Counted from the first letter of the stretch, positions 45,513-56,790 are shown. The stretch: 64,000 nucleotides of DNA from Sialis fuliginosa (GCA_961205875.1 OY540809.1:36096267-36160266), one strand, 5' to 3'. The notes: a model not told the origin generated them from the sequence alone. Numbers and translations: made by a program.

Positions 45513-47052
45513 CCACACACGTTACGATATACTTGCGCAAGTATACAGTAACGTGTGTGGGAAGATTTTTGCGCAAATTTCTAGACTTATACAATTTTTA
45601 AAAGTTTCAATTTCCGATTCCGAAACTTGTGCAAACCTATTAGGTGAGCGGATTATCCAGTCTAGCTCGCTTAGAAATGATACTAACCGACCAATCGACG
45701 TTCTAGTGGCTAAAAATGATTTTATTAAATTCTTTATATTTTTCTGAGAAAAAACATCTATATACATGATATTTTTTTATGCGGTCCTTCAATAGTTACG
45801 CACATTTTTTTGTTTAATAAATCTAAATCTGCATTAAAAAATCTGAAAAAATTATGTAAGCTTCATTGGATTAAAATTTTTTGTCTCATAAACTTTTATT
45901 TAAAATCAATAGTTTTGAAGACAAAAATATTTTAACTTTAAAAAAGCGTAAAATTCGTATATTTGAGATTTTTTTTCTCGGAAACTAATTGTTCAATCAG
46001 AATAAATCAAAAACAAAAAGAATCAGCCAACTTTAAACTATAACTAGATTTTTTTTCATTTTGATTATTACTGTAATTAAATGTAAAAACTTCATTAGAG
46101 CCGAACTCACTCTTTGCGCCGTAAATTGATATCATGGCTGGCTACAACATTCGTTTAATAACTGAAATATTTAAATACTGGGATGAAAGCTTCAATAAAA
46201 ATACAAATTAAGAATAATTTAATTGTACATTTGTTTGTCATAGTTATTTTCTTTATTATTACACTTATCAGAACATCTACAAAAAATATTTTTGTTCTTG
46301 TTGCGGAAAATTTCTTTGTACAGCTAAAACATGCTCTTGTTTGGCTTTAGATTTAAAATGTTGTTTAGTTTGTAGATGTTCTGATAAGTGTAACAATAAA
46401 GAAAATAATTGTGACACATAAATGTGCAATAAAAATATTCTAAAGTGTTTTTATTGAAGCTTTCATCCCCGTATTTAAATATTTCAATTATTAAACGAAT
46501 GTTGTAGCCAGCCATGATATGTATCAATTTACGGCGCAAAGAGTGAGTTCGGCTCTAATGAAGTTTTTACATTTAATTACAGTAATAATCAAATGACAAA
46601 AAATCTAGTTATAGTTTAAAGTTGGCTGATTCTTTTTGTTTTTGATTTATTCTGATTGAACAATTAGTTTCCGAGAAAAAAAATCACAAATATACGAATT
46701 TTTCGCTATTTTTAAAGTTAAAATATTTTTTATCTTCAAAACTATTGATTTATAAAAAAAAGTTTATGAGACAAAAAATGTTCATTTTAATCCAATGAAG
46801 CTTACATCATTTTTTCAGATTTTTTAATGCAGATTTAGATTTATTAAACAAAAAAATGTGTGTAGCTACCTATTGAAGGACCGCATAAAAAAATATCATG
46901 TAGGTATATAGATGTTTTTTCTCAAAAAAATATAAAGAATTTAATAAAATCATTTTTAGCCACTAGGACGTCTATTGGTCGGTTAGTGTACTCGAAATAG
47001 CTGTAATCCGCTCGCCTATATGTTTGCCCAAGTTTACTTGAACGTGTGTGGC
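45513..47052. mobile_element. M element: 1.5 kb inverted-repeat element
   Basis: Ends CCACACACGTT and AACGTGTGTGG. Long arms (about 45640-46278 and 46368-47030) mirror each other, and an ~90 bp centre separates them. A minus-strand frame in the right arm (46324-46539) and its damaged mirror show a shared peptide (..AGYNIRLI.EIFKY.DESFNKN..). The centre reads on the + strand as a cysteine-rich peptide. It may derive from a coding transposon that became palindromic. A short hairpin occupies the left tip (45513-45563). Confidence 0.7.
46282..46425 (+). pseudogene. Cys-rich CXC-like peptide remnant at the M centre
   Basis: One + frame ending at TAA 46425 holds 12 cysteines in about 45 codons, including CSCLALDLKC and CRCSDKCNN. 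The spacing C-x-C-x6-C..C-x-C-x3-C-x-N is reminiscent of tesmin/TSO1-like CXC domains. There is a stop upstream (about 46200) and no start. Family assignment is tentative. Confidence 0.3.
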
Positions 47053-47651
47053 ATGCCGCGTTTGATGTTTCAGTGGTATCCTAGCCGCCTGCTTGTATGC
47101 ACGTCCTGTTGTCGATTTTACGCCAAAATTACGAGTGACAGACGTAGAGTTTGAGAGAATTTGGAAGAATTTATAAATATTTACAGAAATGAACCATGTA
47201 TTTAGCAGATAAAAAATACATACTATCACAAAAGGGGTGTAAAATAATAAATAAATAGTTATGCCAGTCTTTAGGTGCAAATTTCAATTCATTTAATAAA
47301 TTTATGTGCGAATAATAAAAAAAAGACCCCTTACCAGATTTTTATTTGGTAACAGGACTATATTTATTTTTCATAAATACATCAATTAACATATTTCTCT
47401 TTTTATTAAACAGTCTTTACACCGTATAGTTCGTTTTCTTTTCAGTTTTTTTTAGCAAATATTAAGTTAACTATTGCCAAAGCGTCATCACTGGATGCTA
47501 TTACCGCAAAGCCAGGTGTGTTACTTGGACGGTTACTTTCATAGAAATGATATCGTTCATGCGTACCTACTTGAGCCGTCTGTGGTCACTCTCGAATAAC
47601 GTTATACTTGTACAAGTCTAATTGTAAGTATATCGTAACGTGTATGGCTTG
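47053..47651. other. Extension of M ending in a second CGTGTATGG tip
   Basis: GTATATCGTAACGTGTATGG at 47629-47648 is the inverse of the left tip of M (CACACACGTTACGATATAC). The true element may therefore extend from 45513 to 47651, with the arm pair inside. Confidence 0.5.
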
Positions 47652-47726
47652 CTTAAGACAGTTAAATGTATATAGATAAATATTCTTCTTTAGTTCACGT
47701 GTTATTAATTAGTTTGCCTATATAAC

Positions 47727-48000
47727 TTATAACATAAAAGCAGTCATTGTGGCTTGAATATAAAAGTTAGATATATGGTAATACGAATTATTTTATTTTA
47801 AATCTTTTGATTCTACACAATTCTTTACTACATTTTGTTCAATATTTACCAGTTTAGGCAGCGTATTGCAAAAGAGCGCGCTGGTGGCAAACTTTTTCCG
47901 AGTTGATTTACTATTATCGTCACTGCTTATTCCATACGTCACCTAACGTAACAAAATATATCCTAAAACCCGGCCAGAGAACATATGTAATAATTCGGGC
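47727..48000 (-). repeat. CP-family repeat, copy 5
   Basis: AACATAAAAGCAGTCATTG, CAGCGTATTGCAAAAGAGCG and CACCTAACGTAAC match 27478-27700 in inverse. Confidence 0.7.
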
Positions 48001-48339
48001 AAGACATAGACGAGTTTATGCCATAAGAGTTCCGAAGTACGTACTACGTGAAATGTTTGGAACCACTTACAGGTGCATTTTTAAGTTACAAAAAAATATA
48101 AAAAATTCTATGACGCTCTTCCCTATAATTCCAAAATTTAAAATTATATTTTTGACTTTAGTATTTGTCGTTGGTAGTCCCACCAAAACCTCGTTGCCAA
48201 ATTTTTTTCAGATTTTTTGAGCCAGTAGTTACCGAGCTAGAGGTAGGGTGAACAAAATAAAATACTGCTTTTAGTCAAAATCGTCAAAATAGTAAAGGGA
48301 ATAGAGACATAAAAAGTGACGAATAGTGATGCATTCGGG

Positions 48340-48953
48340 AAGTTGGATTTTTTTGGATTTTCTCTTTATATGTTCGAAGATGAGTTGAAAATCAAAAATT
48401 TGGAAAAATCGGCCACGTGCGTCCCGAGAAAATTGCATAGTTGTGTATTTTTGATACATTTCGAGTGTATCGCTACACTGTTTTTGAAATATCTCTGGTT
48501 TATAGGTCGTAGGAAAATAAAAAAAATATTGAAATACTTATAAGTTAATAGACTATAGAACGGCATATGTAGCGTTACTTTTCAAACGTATCATTTATTT
48601 ATAACATAAAAATACATAATTCCTCTTATTTTCGTAAAAGTACCTTCGATTTTACGTTAGTTATTGCATTATTAGAGATAAAAAAAGTTTTTCGACAATT
48701 TTTTTTATTTTTGAATTTTATGATGCGTTTGAAAAATAACGCTACCTATGCCGTTCTATAGTCTATTAACTTATAAGTATTTTAATATTTTTTTTATTTT
48801 CCTACGACCTATAGAACCGGAGATATTTCAAAAACAATGTAGCGATACACTCGAAATGTATCAAAAATGCACAATTATGCAATTTTTCCAAATTTTTGAT
48901 TTTCAACTCATCTTCGAACATATAAAGAGAAAGTCCAAAAAATCAAATTTCCC
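48340..48953. mobile_element. Inverted-repeat element (arms ~245 bp)
   Basis: Left arm 48340-48590 and right arm 48720-48953 mirror each other (GTCTATTAACTTATAAGTA, GAAATATCTC.GGTT, GCATAGTTGTG). The opposing ORFs here encode the same peptides because of the palindrome, not because they are genes. Terminal bases are unclear. Confidence 0.75.
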
Positions 48954-49126
48954 TCTACTATATATCTTTGAGTGGTCAAAGGTACAACACACTCACACAG
49001 TCTTTAAATAAAATGTATATAAAACAAATACACCATAATTGAGAACATGTGGTATCAAATAAACTGCCCTGTTCGGCACAAGTTAACACTTTCTTACATT
49101 AGATTAATTGTTGTTTTTGTTATGCA

Positions 49127-49181
49127 TTTTTTTATTTTGATTTTCGGACCGATTACAATAACTTCGTAATGGGAAGTTAAT
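49127..49181 (-). repeat. S-family end fragment
   Basis: TTTTCGGACCGATTACAATA and ATGGGAAGTTAATA match the AACTTCC end of S. Confidence 0.65.
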
Positions 49182-50160
49182 AAATATGTTTGATTAAGTT
49201 GGGTGTTTTTTTCAACTCTAAAGAACAAAATAAAAGCTAAAGAAAAAGTCAATAAAAATAATGTAGGTTTCAAAAACAAAAATATGTAGAAATAATTAAA
49301 AATAACTCGGTAGATACACATTTATGTCATTATTTCATTATATATTTCCATTCTGCAAGTACCTACATGTATAAAATAAATATTATTTAAATGAAGAGAT
49401 TACCTTCACATATTTAGTCCAAATATAACGCGTTACAACATCAATCATTTAATCACTGACTAATTATTTTAATAAAGAATATAGAGAAAATAAAATAGCA
49501 GATTAATTTTGATTCGTGTCAGAATGATTGATGAATTAAGTAAAAAGCGAAAAATAAAATTTGAGAACGATATGCATGAATGGTATAGGTAAATTTATAT
49601 TCTTCTTTATTCAAGCAAGAAAATTATTGATATCAGTTTTCAAACTTTTTTATAATTTATGTCAAACAATGTATTTTCGAGCGTTTCTCAAATTTATTTT
49701 GGCGTTGAATCATTACACAATTTTTCAAAAATTTCGGAACCAGTCATATTTATATTTAACCCCTCGTGTCCCACACATTTTAATGGGACATTAAATAAAA
49801 TAATTTTTTATCAATATAAGTTTTTTTAACAATACATTTTCAAGCTTACAAGGAGACCTCATTCTGCGTTACAAACTTTGAGCATTGTTATATGTTGTGG
49901 TATTTGAGGGGGCCCTATGCATTCAAAACCGATGAATGGGCATGCGATGAGTTTCGAATTGAAGTGTTTCTGATTTGAGCTCAAAATTGGAAAACATTGA
50001 TTATTTCATAAAGTTTTTGGAGATTTAATGCTAATTAAAATATTGTTTTATGTCTTAGTACTTCTTTTCTTAACATGGATCTTGGCTTGTGGGTGTAAGC
50101 TGCGTCGGTTTGGTCGTGTTATCGGCCAACGTTTCATCATACATTGCAGTGGACATCTTC
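49182..50160. other. Unassigned sequence
   Basis: No gene recognised. 50125-50160 (GGCCAACGTTTCATCAT, GTGGACATCTTCAG) looks like the edge of a dispersed element that ends at the hairpin. Confidence 0.4.
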
Positions 50161-50196
50161 AGAGCTCTTCTAAAAGTGCACTTTTAGAAGAGCTCT
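50161..50196. repeat. Perfect 36 bp palindrome
   Basis: Two 18-base halves, the first being AGAGCTCTTCTAAAAGTG, are exact reverse complements with no loop. It may be a cruciform or the fused ends of two elements. Confidence 0.9.
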
Positions 50197-50216
50197 GTTT
50201 TTAAACACCCTGTAGC

Positions 50217-50360
50217 TCAGAGGGTGTTGAAGATAGATATTTTAAGAGCTGATTATTTGGCTCATTTATAGTAAAAAATTGTACGGGAAGGTGGGGTCTA
50301 TCTTCAACACCTTCCCGTCAGCACTTAACATATCTGTATCCCAAATCGGACCAACCTGTA
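50217..50360. repeat. K repeat, copy 2
   Basis: Shares GTACGGGAAGGTGGGG and TTAAGAGCTGATT with 41398-41508. AGGGTGTTGAAGATAGA and TCTATCTTCAACACC form an inner inverted repeat. The right end ACCAACCTGTAT resembles TE termini. Confidence 0.6.
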
Positions 50361-50528
50361 TAGTAGTTATCACTAATCACTACATCATACTGCATTGAAG
50401 TTTCAGCGTTAATATTTTATAGTTATTAGTGGTTAGAGGAAGTACGCGGAATAGTCCGCTTGTTTTATGCAATACCTGTATAAATAATGTTTGAATCGAG
50501 AAACTTCGGTACATGGATTATAGTGAGT

Positions 50529-50657
50529 TATAACAAAACGCATATTTTAATAATAAAACAATATAGGAAACATATTTTTCAAATTATACACGAACGATGT
50601 AATTTGAAAAATATTTTTCCTATATTGTTTTATTATTAAAATATGCGTTTTGTTATA
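50529..50657. mobile_element. Short near-perfect palindrome (57 bp arms)
   Basis: Arms 50529-50585 and 50600-50657 pair almost perfectly around a 14 bp centre (ACACGAACGATG). Probably a minimal MITE or a hairpin-forming inverted duplication. Confidence 0.85.
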
Positions 50658-50756
50658 TGATTGTAGAGTAGTTATTCTGTTTCACTCAATGTTGCCATGA
50701 CCAGAAATATAAATAGCAACCCTCGTATTAAATGCCTTACTATTAGACATCTGCCA

Positions 50757-51560
50757 AGTAAATGCACAGTGCTTCCTCGTGCTAAATTCACCAAAGGTAG
50801 TTAATTATTCAACAATTTAAATAAAAATAGTGTTTAAATAAATTGCTTAGAATTGGTTAATCATTTAATTTTTATACAATTTTACTAAAAAATATTAGTT
50901 CGAAGTTTTTCTTAAAACGCACCTAATTATTTTTTCGTATATTTTTAATTTTTTGACAATTTAAATCTAAGTCTAAATTTATGCAAACATCAAAATGACA
51001 TTTAAAACGTCAAATGACATTTAAAACGCCAAATTGACATTTAAACGTCAAAATGACATTTAATATATCCAAGCAAATATCAATTTAGAAAAACAAAACA
51101 CGAATTATTAAAATAAATTGAGATAAATCATTGTAAGCGAATATTTTACAACAAACGTTGTAGACCCATATTATTGGAATTTTAATGCTCTACAAAAAAT
51201 ATTCTATAAAAATTTCACGTTCATGAGATATCTTGAAAAAATAAATATTTTGTGGTGTCACCCCTCCCCTTTACACACGATTTTTATGTTTTTGAAATGG
51301 GACCATCCTCAAGTCAGACCCAACCATCCGACCAAGTTTCAACAATATCGGTTCAGTGGTTCATGAGTTATGCGCGTGACAAGGATTCAGGGGACAGACG
51401 GGACACACGTACGGACAGACAGACAGACACGGAACGAAAAGTGTTTGTCTTGACGTGAAACGGATAGATCAATTTAAAATTTTGAAATCGGAGAACATTT
51501 TTTTTCTCAATCTGAAATGATTACAAATCTTCTCGTATCTTCGATATTGCGAGGAAGCAA
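50757..51560 (-). repeat. R-family repeat, copy 14 (full length)
   Basis: Reverse copy from ACATCTGCCAAG (A-run absent) to GAGGAAGCAA. Four ATGTCA units. Confidence 0.9.
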
Positions 51561-51571
51561 AAATAAAAATA

Positions 51572-51606
51572 TAGCATGGCTTGGCCATAAAAAGCACACC
51601 CTTAGA
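51572..51606 (+). repeat. W repeat fragment
   Basis: ATAGCATGGCTTGGCCATAA and GCACACCCTTAGAC, the inverse of 37779-37822. Confidence 0.55.
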
Positions 51607-51727
51607 CTTTTGAAACTATCGTTTTTTGAAGAATTTTTTTAAAAAATGTTAATTTTCTTATCTTTACTCTCATTTCTTTCTAAAAATGGGCCGAAAACGA
51701 CAAATTGAACTTTGTTTATATTTTTAT

Positions 51728-51935
51728 GACAGAAAATTAAAACCAATCGATATTAAATTAAGTGAATATGGAGACTGTAATGTTCTCATTTAGAAAATAT
51801 AAACATGTAAAGAGGTTACTGAAGAAATTTAATATTTAATGCTCATTTTATCAAACTTCATACGAAAAAAATAATGGGACGAGAGTAATACCACACTTCA
51901 AAGCATGCTTTAGAGTGCTAATAAAGAAGCACAAT
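51728..51935 (+). repeat. U repeat, copy 1
   Basis: AATTAAAACCAATCGATATT, CTGTAATGTTCTC, GGTTACTGAAGAAATTTAA and AATGCTCATTTTATCAA match 55375-55555 inverted. A 35-codon frame at 51685 (MGRKRQIELCLYFYDRKLKP) precedes it; it is suggestive but too short to assign. Confidence 0.6.
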
Positions 51936-52223
51936 GTCATTTAAAAAGTGAGATATTTATTGTGTAATCAACATAAAATGAAACATGAAATATCTGATGC
52001 GTTCTGTATTGATTAGCAACCCACCCTCTTGAATGAGTCGAATTGAAAAAGCTATATTTCATATTGTTTTGTTCCATTTAGAATAGATGTATATCGAATA
52101 AAATAAATTATTTTCTACATAAAATGTAATTAATCACAATTTGTCTACTTTGGTATCCGGAAAGTTCACCGCCGGAAAATTCACCGCCGAACAAAAAGAT
52201 CAAAATTTATTTTTAATTTAATT

Positions 52224-52993
52224 TATTAACTTCCCAACTGGAAGTTATTGTTATCGGTTCGAAAATCAAAATCAAAAATTACAACATATTTGTATGTTTC
52301 AAGATCACTATAGTATACTTACACTATTTTCAGAAAGATGTCTGTGTGTGTGTGTGTGTGTGTGTGTATGAACGTACGTACACAAAAAATGCTATTGACT
52401 TCGTTGGGGTGCCAATCGAAGCGTCTTGTGATTATGATCTGAAAGAAAGGATTTTTCGAAATTAATCCTGGTAAAAGGGGTGTAAAGTTTTTTTTTGGTC
52501 GGATTTACTTGAAACGTAGTATAAATATTCTACAATACAAATAATGATAAATGTATTTCAGTATTTTTTTTGTTATACGTGCCTAAACAGCCATAGAAGG
52601 GCTGAAAGACGAAAACCACCTTCAAAATTTTAATTTTAAATACTAATGAATAAGTCTATAATTCATCTTGCCTTGGAAACAAATTCAATTAAATTTAAAT
52701 TATCAGATTAGTTATTATAAAAACAAATGAAATTTAATTCAAATTGTCAAATTAGTTATTCTAAAAATGTGTGTTATATTAATGACATTAAGATATTAGA
52801 AAACTAATATTCATAATACAAAGGTCAGTTTTATTTCTCATCAATTCCATTAAAATTTTTCTTATATTCATATTAAAAAAATATTCACATAAACTATACG
52901 GAAACAATAAATAATCAGTATTTTAGTATTTATAATCATACTGTGTTGGAAAGTTGATTGTGTGGACCTAAAGGGTCTCACCCCATCCCAAGC
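52224..52993 (+). repeat. S-family repeat, copy 5 (long form)
   Basis: From TTAACTTCCCAACTGGAAG to GTGTGGACCTAAAGGGTCTC. It contains an expanded TG run (52342-52368) and the unoccupied TTA site used by the insertion in copy 2. Confidence 0.8.
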
Positions 52994-52997
52994 TTGT

Positions 52998-53333
52998 TCA
53001 TTATTTGTATTGTAGAATATTTATGCTAAGTTTCAAGTAAATCCGACCAAAAAAAACTTTACACCCCTTTTTACCCCCTTAGGGGTTGAATTTCGAAAAA
53101 TCCTTTCTTTCAGATCTTAATCACGTCAAGACGTTTCGATTGGTACCCCAACGAAGTCAATAGCATTTTTTATTTACGAGATTTCGTGAACGTAAAAAAT
53201 GGCACGCACATACATCTTTCTGAAAAGAGTGTAAATATATGTACTATAGTGACCTTCAAACACAAATTTGTTGAAATTTTTTATCTTGATTTTCGGGCCG
53301 ATTACAATAACTTCCTAACGGGGAGTTAATAAT
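52998..53333 (-). repeat. S-family repeat, copy 6
   Basis: Inverted copy directly after copy 5, ending ATAACTTCCTAACGGGGAG. The pair forms a large inverted arrangement. Confidence 0.8.
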
Positions 53334-54029
53334 GCGCGCTAAAATATTACCCAAACATTTATTCGAATATAATTTATTTAAAATTTCGTGTTATAATAAT
53401 TTACATACAAAAGTTAATTGTTAGAAATAAAAAATAACGACAAAGAAAGTAATGATTCAGATATTACAACACTTGTGTGAGTGGAGATCGGAAGAGTATA
53501 ATAAAGTTTCAAGTGAATTAATGTACGCTCTAGATTTTTTGTATAATTTAGTGACGAATACAAGGACAAGATTAACATCTTTTGAGTCGTTATATTCTTG
53601 AGAAAAAAATGAATTAATTATCATTTAATTTTTCTCTCTTCTTTTATTCTAATTTTATCGTTAAAAATGCAATTTTCTTCTCGGTATTCCTTTATTACTT
53701 CTAAATGTTAGGAAGTTTATTGAAAATTAAAGAATCGCTTCAACTATATACTTGACATTTGCCATTATGTAAGTAAAGTACATGTAATGACAACATTGAC
53801 ATTTATATTATTACAAGTTTTTTCTGGGACACCTTATATAAAACAATTAAAATTCACATGGATTACTGGTGGTGTATAGTTTAAGCTAATGTCATACCAA
53901 AACACAAGAATATGTCTACAAAATTAAGCCCAATATGATTTTTCAAAACAATGTCTGAAAAGGTCAATTTAGAAAAAAAGTTATCTCACTCCCAGGGTTA
54001 CATAAGGTAGAAATAAATGGATCATTCCA
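53334..54029. other. Unassigned sequence
   Basis: TTCTGGGACACCTTATATAA near 53825 resembles a TE terminus. No gene recognised. Confidence 0.4.
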
Positions 54030-54290
54030 TAATGTGGATTTTTACTTATAATATCATCTAAAATTTGATTTTTTTCTGTATCTTCTAAAAGAAAAGGGAT
54101 ATCGAAGAGATACGTACTATCAACTCAGCCTGTAATGATACACCATTTTCGGGGTCACACTATATATTTTAATATAAGTTTAGATGTGAATTACTACTTA
54201 TAATATCATTCAAAATTAAAAATTTTCTCTAATTATTAACAGAGGGGATATCGAAGAAATACGAATTTATGACTCACCTGTATATGTATA
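54030..54290 (+). repeat. Two-unit degenerate tandem repeat (~160 bp)
   Basis: ACTTATAATATCAT..AAAAT and GGGATATCGAAGA.ATACG, then CTCA.CCTGTA, occur twice (54030-54142 and 54190-54290). Confidence 0.6.
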
Positions 54291-54577
54291 GATATATTCA
54301 CACATGTTTACACATACTACATAATAGTACTAACAAATAAATATTTATATTTGTGCAGTATATATTATCTTACTCGATTTATTAATTTATGAATTTATCG
54401 TTTAATCGATTTTTCAGATTTAAGGGGATGAAAGATTAGTTAAGAGGGTGAATTGACTATTCTTAGGGTAATTTTCAGAAACTACAACTACTTACCTTTC
54501 AAATGTGACTGACTACATTAAAATTGGTTAAAAATTGACTTGAAGCGAAATTTCGCGCAAAAATGTGTGATTTAGAC

Positions 54578-54894
54578 CTACTGTGCGGCGTGTGCTAAGG
54601 AAGGAGCGTACTGAGTAGACGCAGGGCAGAGGGAATGATCACAGGCCGGTATTCTTTTGATTGTCAATTGTTTATTTTGTTTTAAATAATTAACTTTTAA
54701 ATTTAAATAGAACAAAAATTATTTTTACTTTTTGTTCTGATTCGTTTTTGTTAGGTAGGTAATTTAAGTGTTGTTTGTTTGTTTTTTTTTTTATAATAAT
54801 AACTAATCGTGTTTGTACTTAATTCAACTATATATTCTTTAAATCCTAAACAATAATTCCGTAGTGCACGCGAGCGAAGCCGCGCGGGTCCAGC
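54578..54894 (+). repeat. CP-family repeat, copy 6 (end part)
   Basis: From GTGCGGCGTG through GGCAGAGGGAATGATCACAG to CGCGAGCGAAGCCGCGCGGG. Confidence 0.75.
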
Positions 54895-55317
54895 TAGTCA
54901 ATATATAAAATAGAGTCACCAATTTGCAGAGTGGCCCGTAAATGTATACAATCGTCATTGACCGAACATATATCAATCAAAAAACTTCTACCATACTGAA
55001 AATCAATATTATGATAATATATTAAATTATTAAATATGTATAGTTATATAAAACTGTATCATGTTATCTCAAAATCGTGACACTATTTCACTTAAAATAT
55101 TTACACTACACTTTAATTACAAATAATATTTACTACTATGCCAATACCTATACACTTAGAGTGGAGCTTTGCGCTATAAATGTCAAGTTAATCGGAAATT
55201 GACAATTTTATCTTTACCACGTTTTATAGTTATATGCTGTATGTACAATGTACATATATATTTTATGATATTATTATAACTTTATTTCATACCTCGTGCG
55301 TCATGTATCTACCCTTT

Positions 55318-55373
55318 ATTATTATTAAATTTGCCTTATTTAACTCACCGCGATATTTATTTATTTATTAATT
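55318..55373 (-). repeat. V repeat, inverted fragment
   Basis: ATTAAATTTGCCTTATTTAA and CTCACCGCGATATTTATT are the inverse of the end of V (60850-60885). Confidence 0.65.
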
Positions 55374-55374
55374 T

Positions 55375-55551
55375 ATTGCACACCCCAAGTATAGCTTGGA
55401 ATGTGTGGTATATTATCATCCTATTTTTTTGCGTATATACATTGATAAAATGAGCATTATATCTTAAATTTCTTCAGTAACCCACTGAAAGAGAACATTA
55501 CAGGGTCCATATTTAATTAATTTAATATCGATTGGTTTTAATTTTTTCTTT
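55375..55551 (-). repeat. U repeat, copy 2
   Basis: Inverted match to 51728-51935. It lies between V fragments. Confidence 0.6.
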
Positions 55552-55751
55552 GTAATTGACAGTAATGACAGGTAAGGTATTTATTAAAAAAATGTAGTTA
55601 TGGAAACGTAATGTTTCGGTTGTAACTTAACTCTCGCTGACACTGTGATTTCAAATTGTATTGGTATATATAGTCGATTCGTTGCCACAAACATATAAAT
55701 AAATAAATAAATGAATATCGCAGTGAGTTAAAATAAGGCAAATTTAATAAT
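55552..55751 (+). repeat. V repeat, copy 1
   Basis: ACAGTAATGACAGGTAAGG, TTGTAACTTAACTCTCGCTG, TTCGTTGCCACAAACATATA, (AAAT)n, then GAGTTAAAATAAGGCAAATT. It matches the two copies on the far side of the Dong block. Confidence 0.75.
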
Positions 55752-56056
55752 AATAAAAATTATAAAAAAAACTTTTTTTTTTAAATAATTTGCCTTTTAA
55801 ATACCGATTAAAAAGATGAAAATAAAATTCAGTTAGACTCTTTTCGTACTAAATATTGCATTTAAAAAAAAGTTGATTTTCTTCATACTAGAAGAGATTT
55901 AAAAAATGTCTCTTCTAGTATGAAGAAAATCAACTTTTTTTTAAATGCAATATTTAGTACGAAAAGAGTCTAACTGAATTTTATTTTCAGCTTTTTAGTC
56001 GGTTTTTAAAAGGCAAATTATTTTTTAAAAAAAGTTTTTTTTATAATTTTTATTTT
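55752..56056. mobile_element. Near-perfect 0.3 kb palindrome
   Basis: Left arm 55752-55897 and right arm 55909-56056 pair over ~145 bp around an 11 bp centre, with very few mismatches (GAAGAGA/TCTCTTC at the tip). The arms are little diverged, so it is young or maintained. Non-coding. Confidence 0.88.
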
Positions 56057-56235
56057 TGAGTTTTTAGTTATACATATACAAAGAAAAAATTTAAAATAGT
56101 TCATGTAAATATACCTACTTGTTCTGTCCTGAATCTTTACCAACAAAGAATCATTTTTAATTTCGTTTTTATGTCAAGTTTGTAATGATCATGACGAATA
56201 TATTTTTTGTTGTATGTTATCACTAAAACACATCA

Positions 56236-56252
56236 CGTATTATTATTATTAT
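56236..56252. repeat. TAA microsatellite, distal
   Basis: TATTATTATTATTATAG on the + strand marks the 3' junction of the truncated Dong copy. Confidence 0.8.
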
Positions 56253-56790
56253 AGTAAACATTATTGTTCCTATGAGTGATTCATCTGGCAATGTGAGCAT
56301 GCTGTTCTTGCTAGATGAAATTTGTTGGTTAGCCTGCAAGCAGTCAAAGACTTTGGGATTGTGTTCGGCATACAATGAACTGCTGCCGACTAAATGGAAC
56401 TACAGCCACTGCTCGAACCACGAGATGGGTGACTATAGTGAATTGGGGTCGTGTGCACGCAGCACACGGAGCGATCCGAGAAGTACAGCCTTTTGCATGC
56501 GATGAAGTAGAGACTCAGCTTTATGCTGACATGCAGGAATTGTCTTGATATTTGCTAGGAGCGACGGTTTTACTCCTCCTAGAACTCCGATGATAAGGAC
56601 TACTAATTTAACAGTAAAGCCTGGATACATCTGTCTTAATTCAACAAGAAGATCTTGATATTTTGTTCTTTTTTCGGTCTCTTTGACATCTATGTTGGTC
56701 TCTGCTGGTGCCGAGAACTCGATTACATACATAGTGTGTTCAAAGACATCTATGAGAACTATATCAGGCTTAGTGGCTGTTAACTTATTC
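56253..56790 (-). mobile_element. 5'-truncated Dong/R4-type element
   Basis: Carries only the last ~120 codons plus a 3' UTR. The UTR begins TAGTCACCCATCTCGTGGTTC, parallel to the UTR of the neighbouring full copy (TAGTCACCTATCTTGTGG). Both edges are TAA-type arrays. 5' truncation is usual for non-LTR elements. Confidence 0.85.
56433..56786 (-). pseudogene. Dong/R4-type endonuclease domain, fragment
   Basis: From LTATKPDIVLIDVFE to the stop at 56433 it follows the C-terminus of the adjacent full ORF closely: PDIV, VIEFSAPAETN, EKRTKYQDL, ACQHKAES and VLLGSLRVLRAHDP. This is the PD-(D/E)XK-like (restriction-enzyme-like) endonuclease core of the R2/R4/Dong group. The frame stays open upstream to 57095, but only because it runs through the neighbour's 3' UTR in another frame. 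No RT domain is present, so this copy cannot move by itself. Confidence 0.85.

Noticed and set aside
48316-49011. Opposing ORFs with the same peptide sequence
   Set aside because: They are mirror images created by the inverted repeat at 48340-48953.
53485-53496. AGATCGGAAGAG, identical to the start of a common sequencing adapter
   Set aside because: Only 12 bases match; the next base differs and the flanks look like ordinary genomic sequence. Chance match is more likely than contamination.
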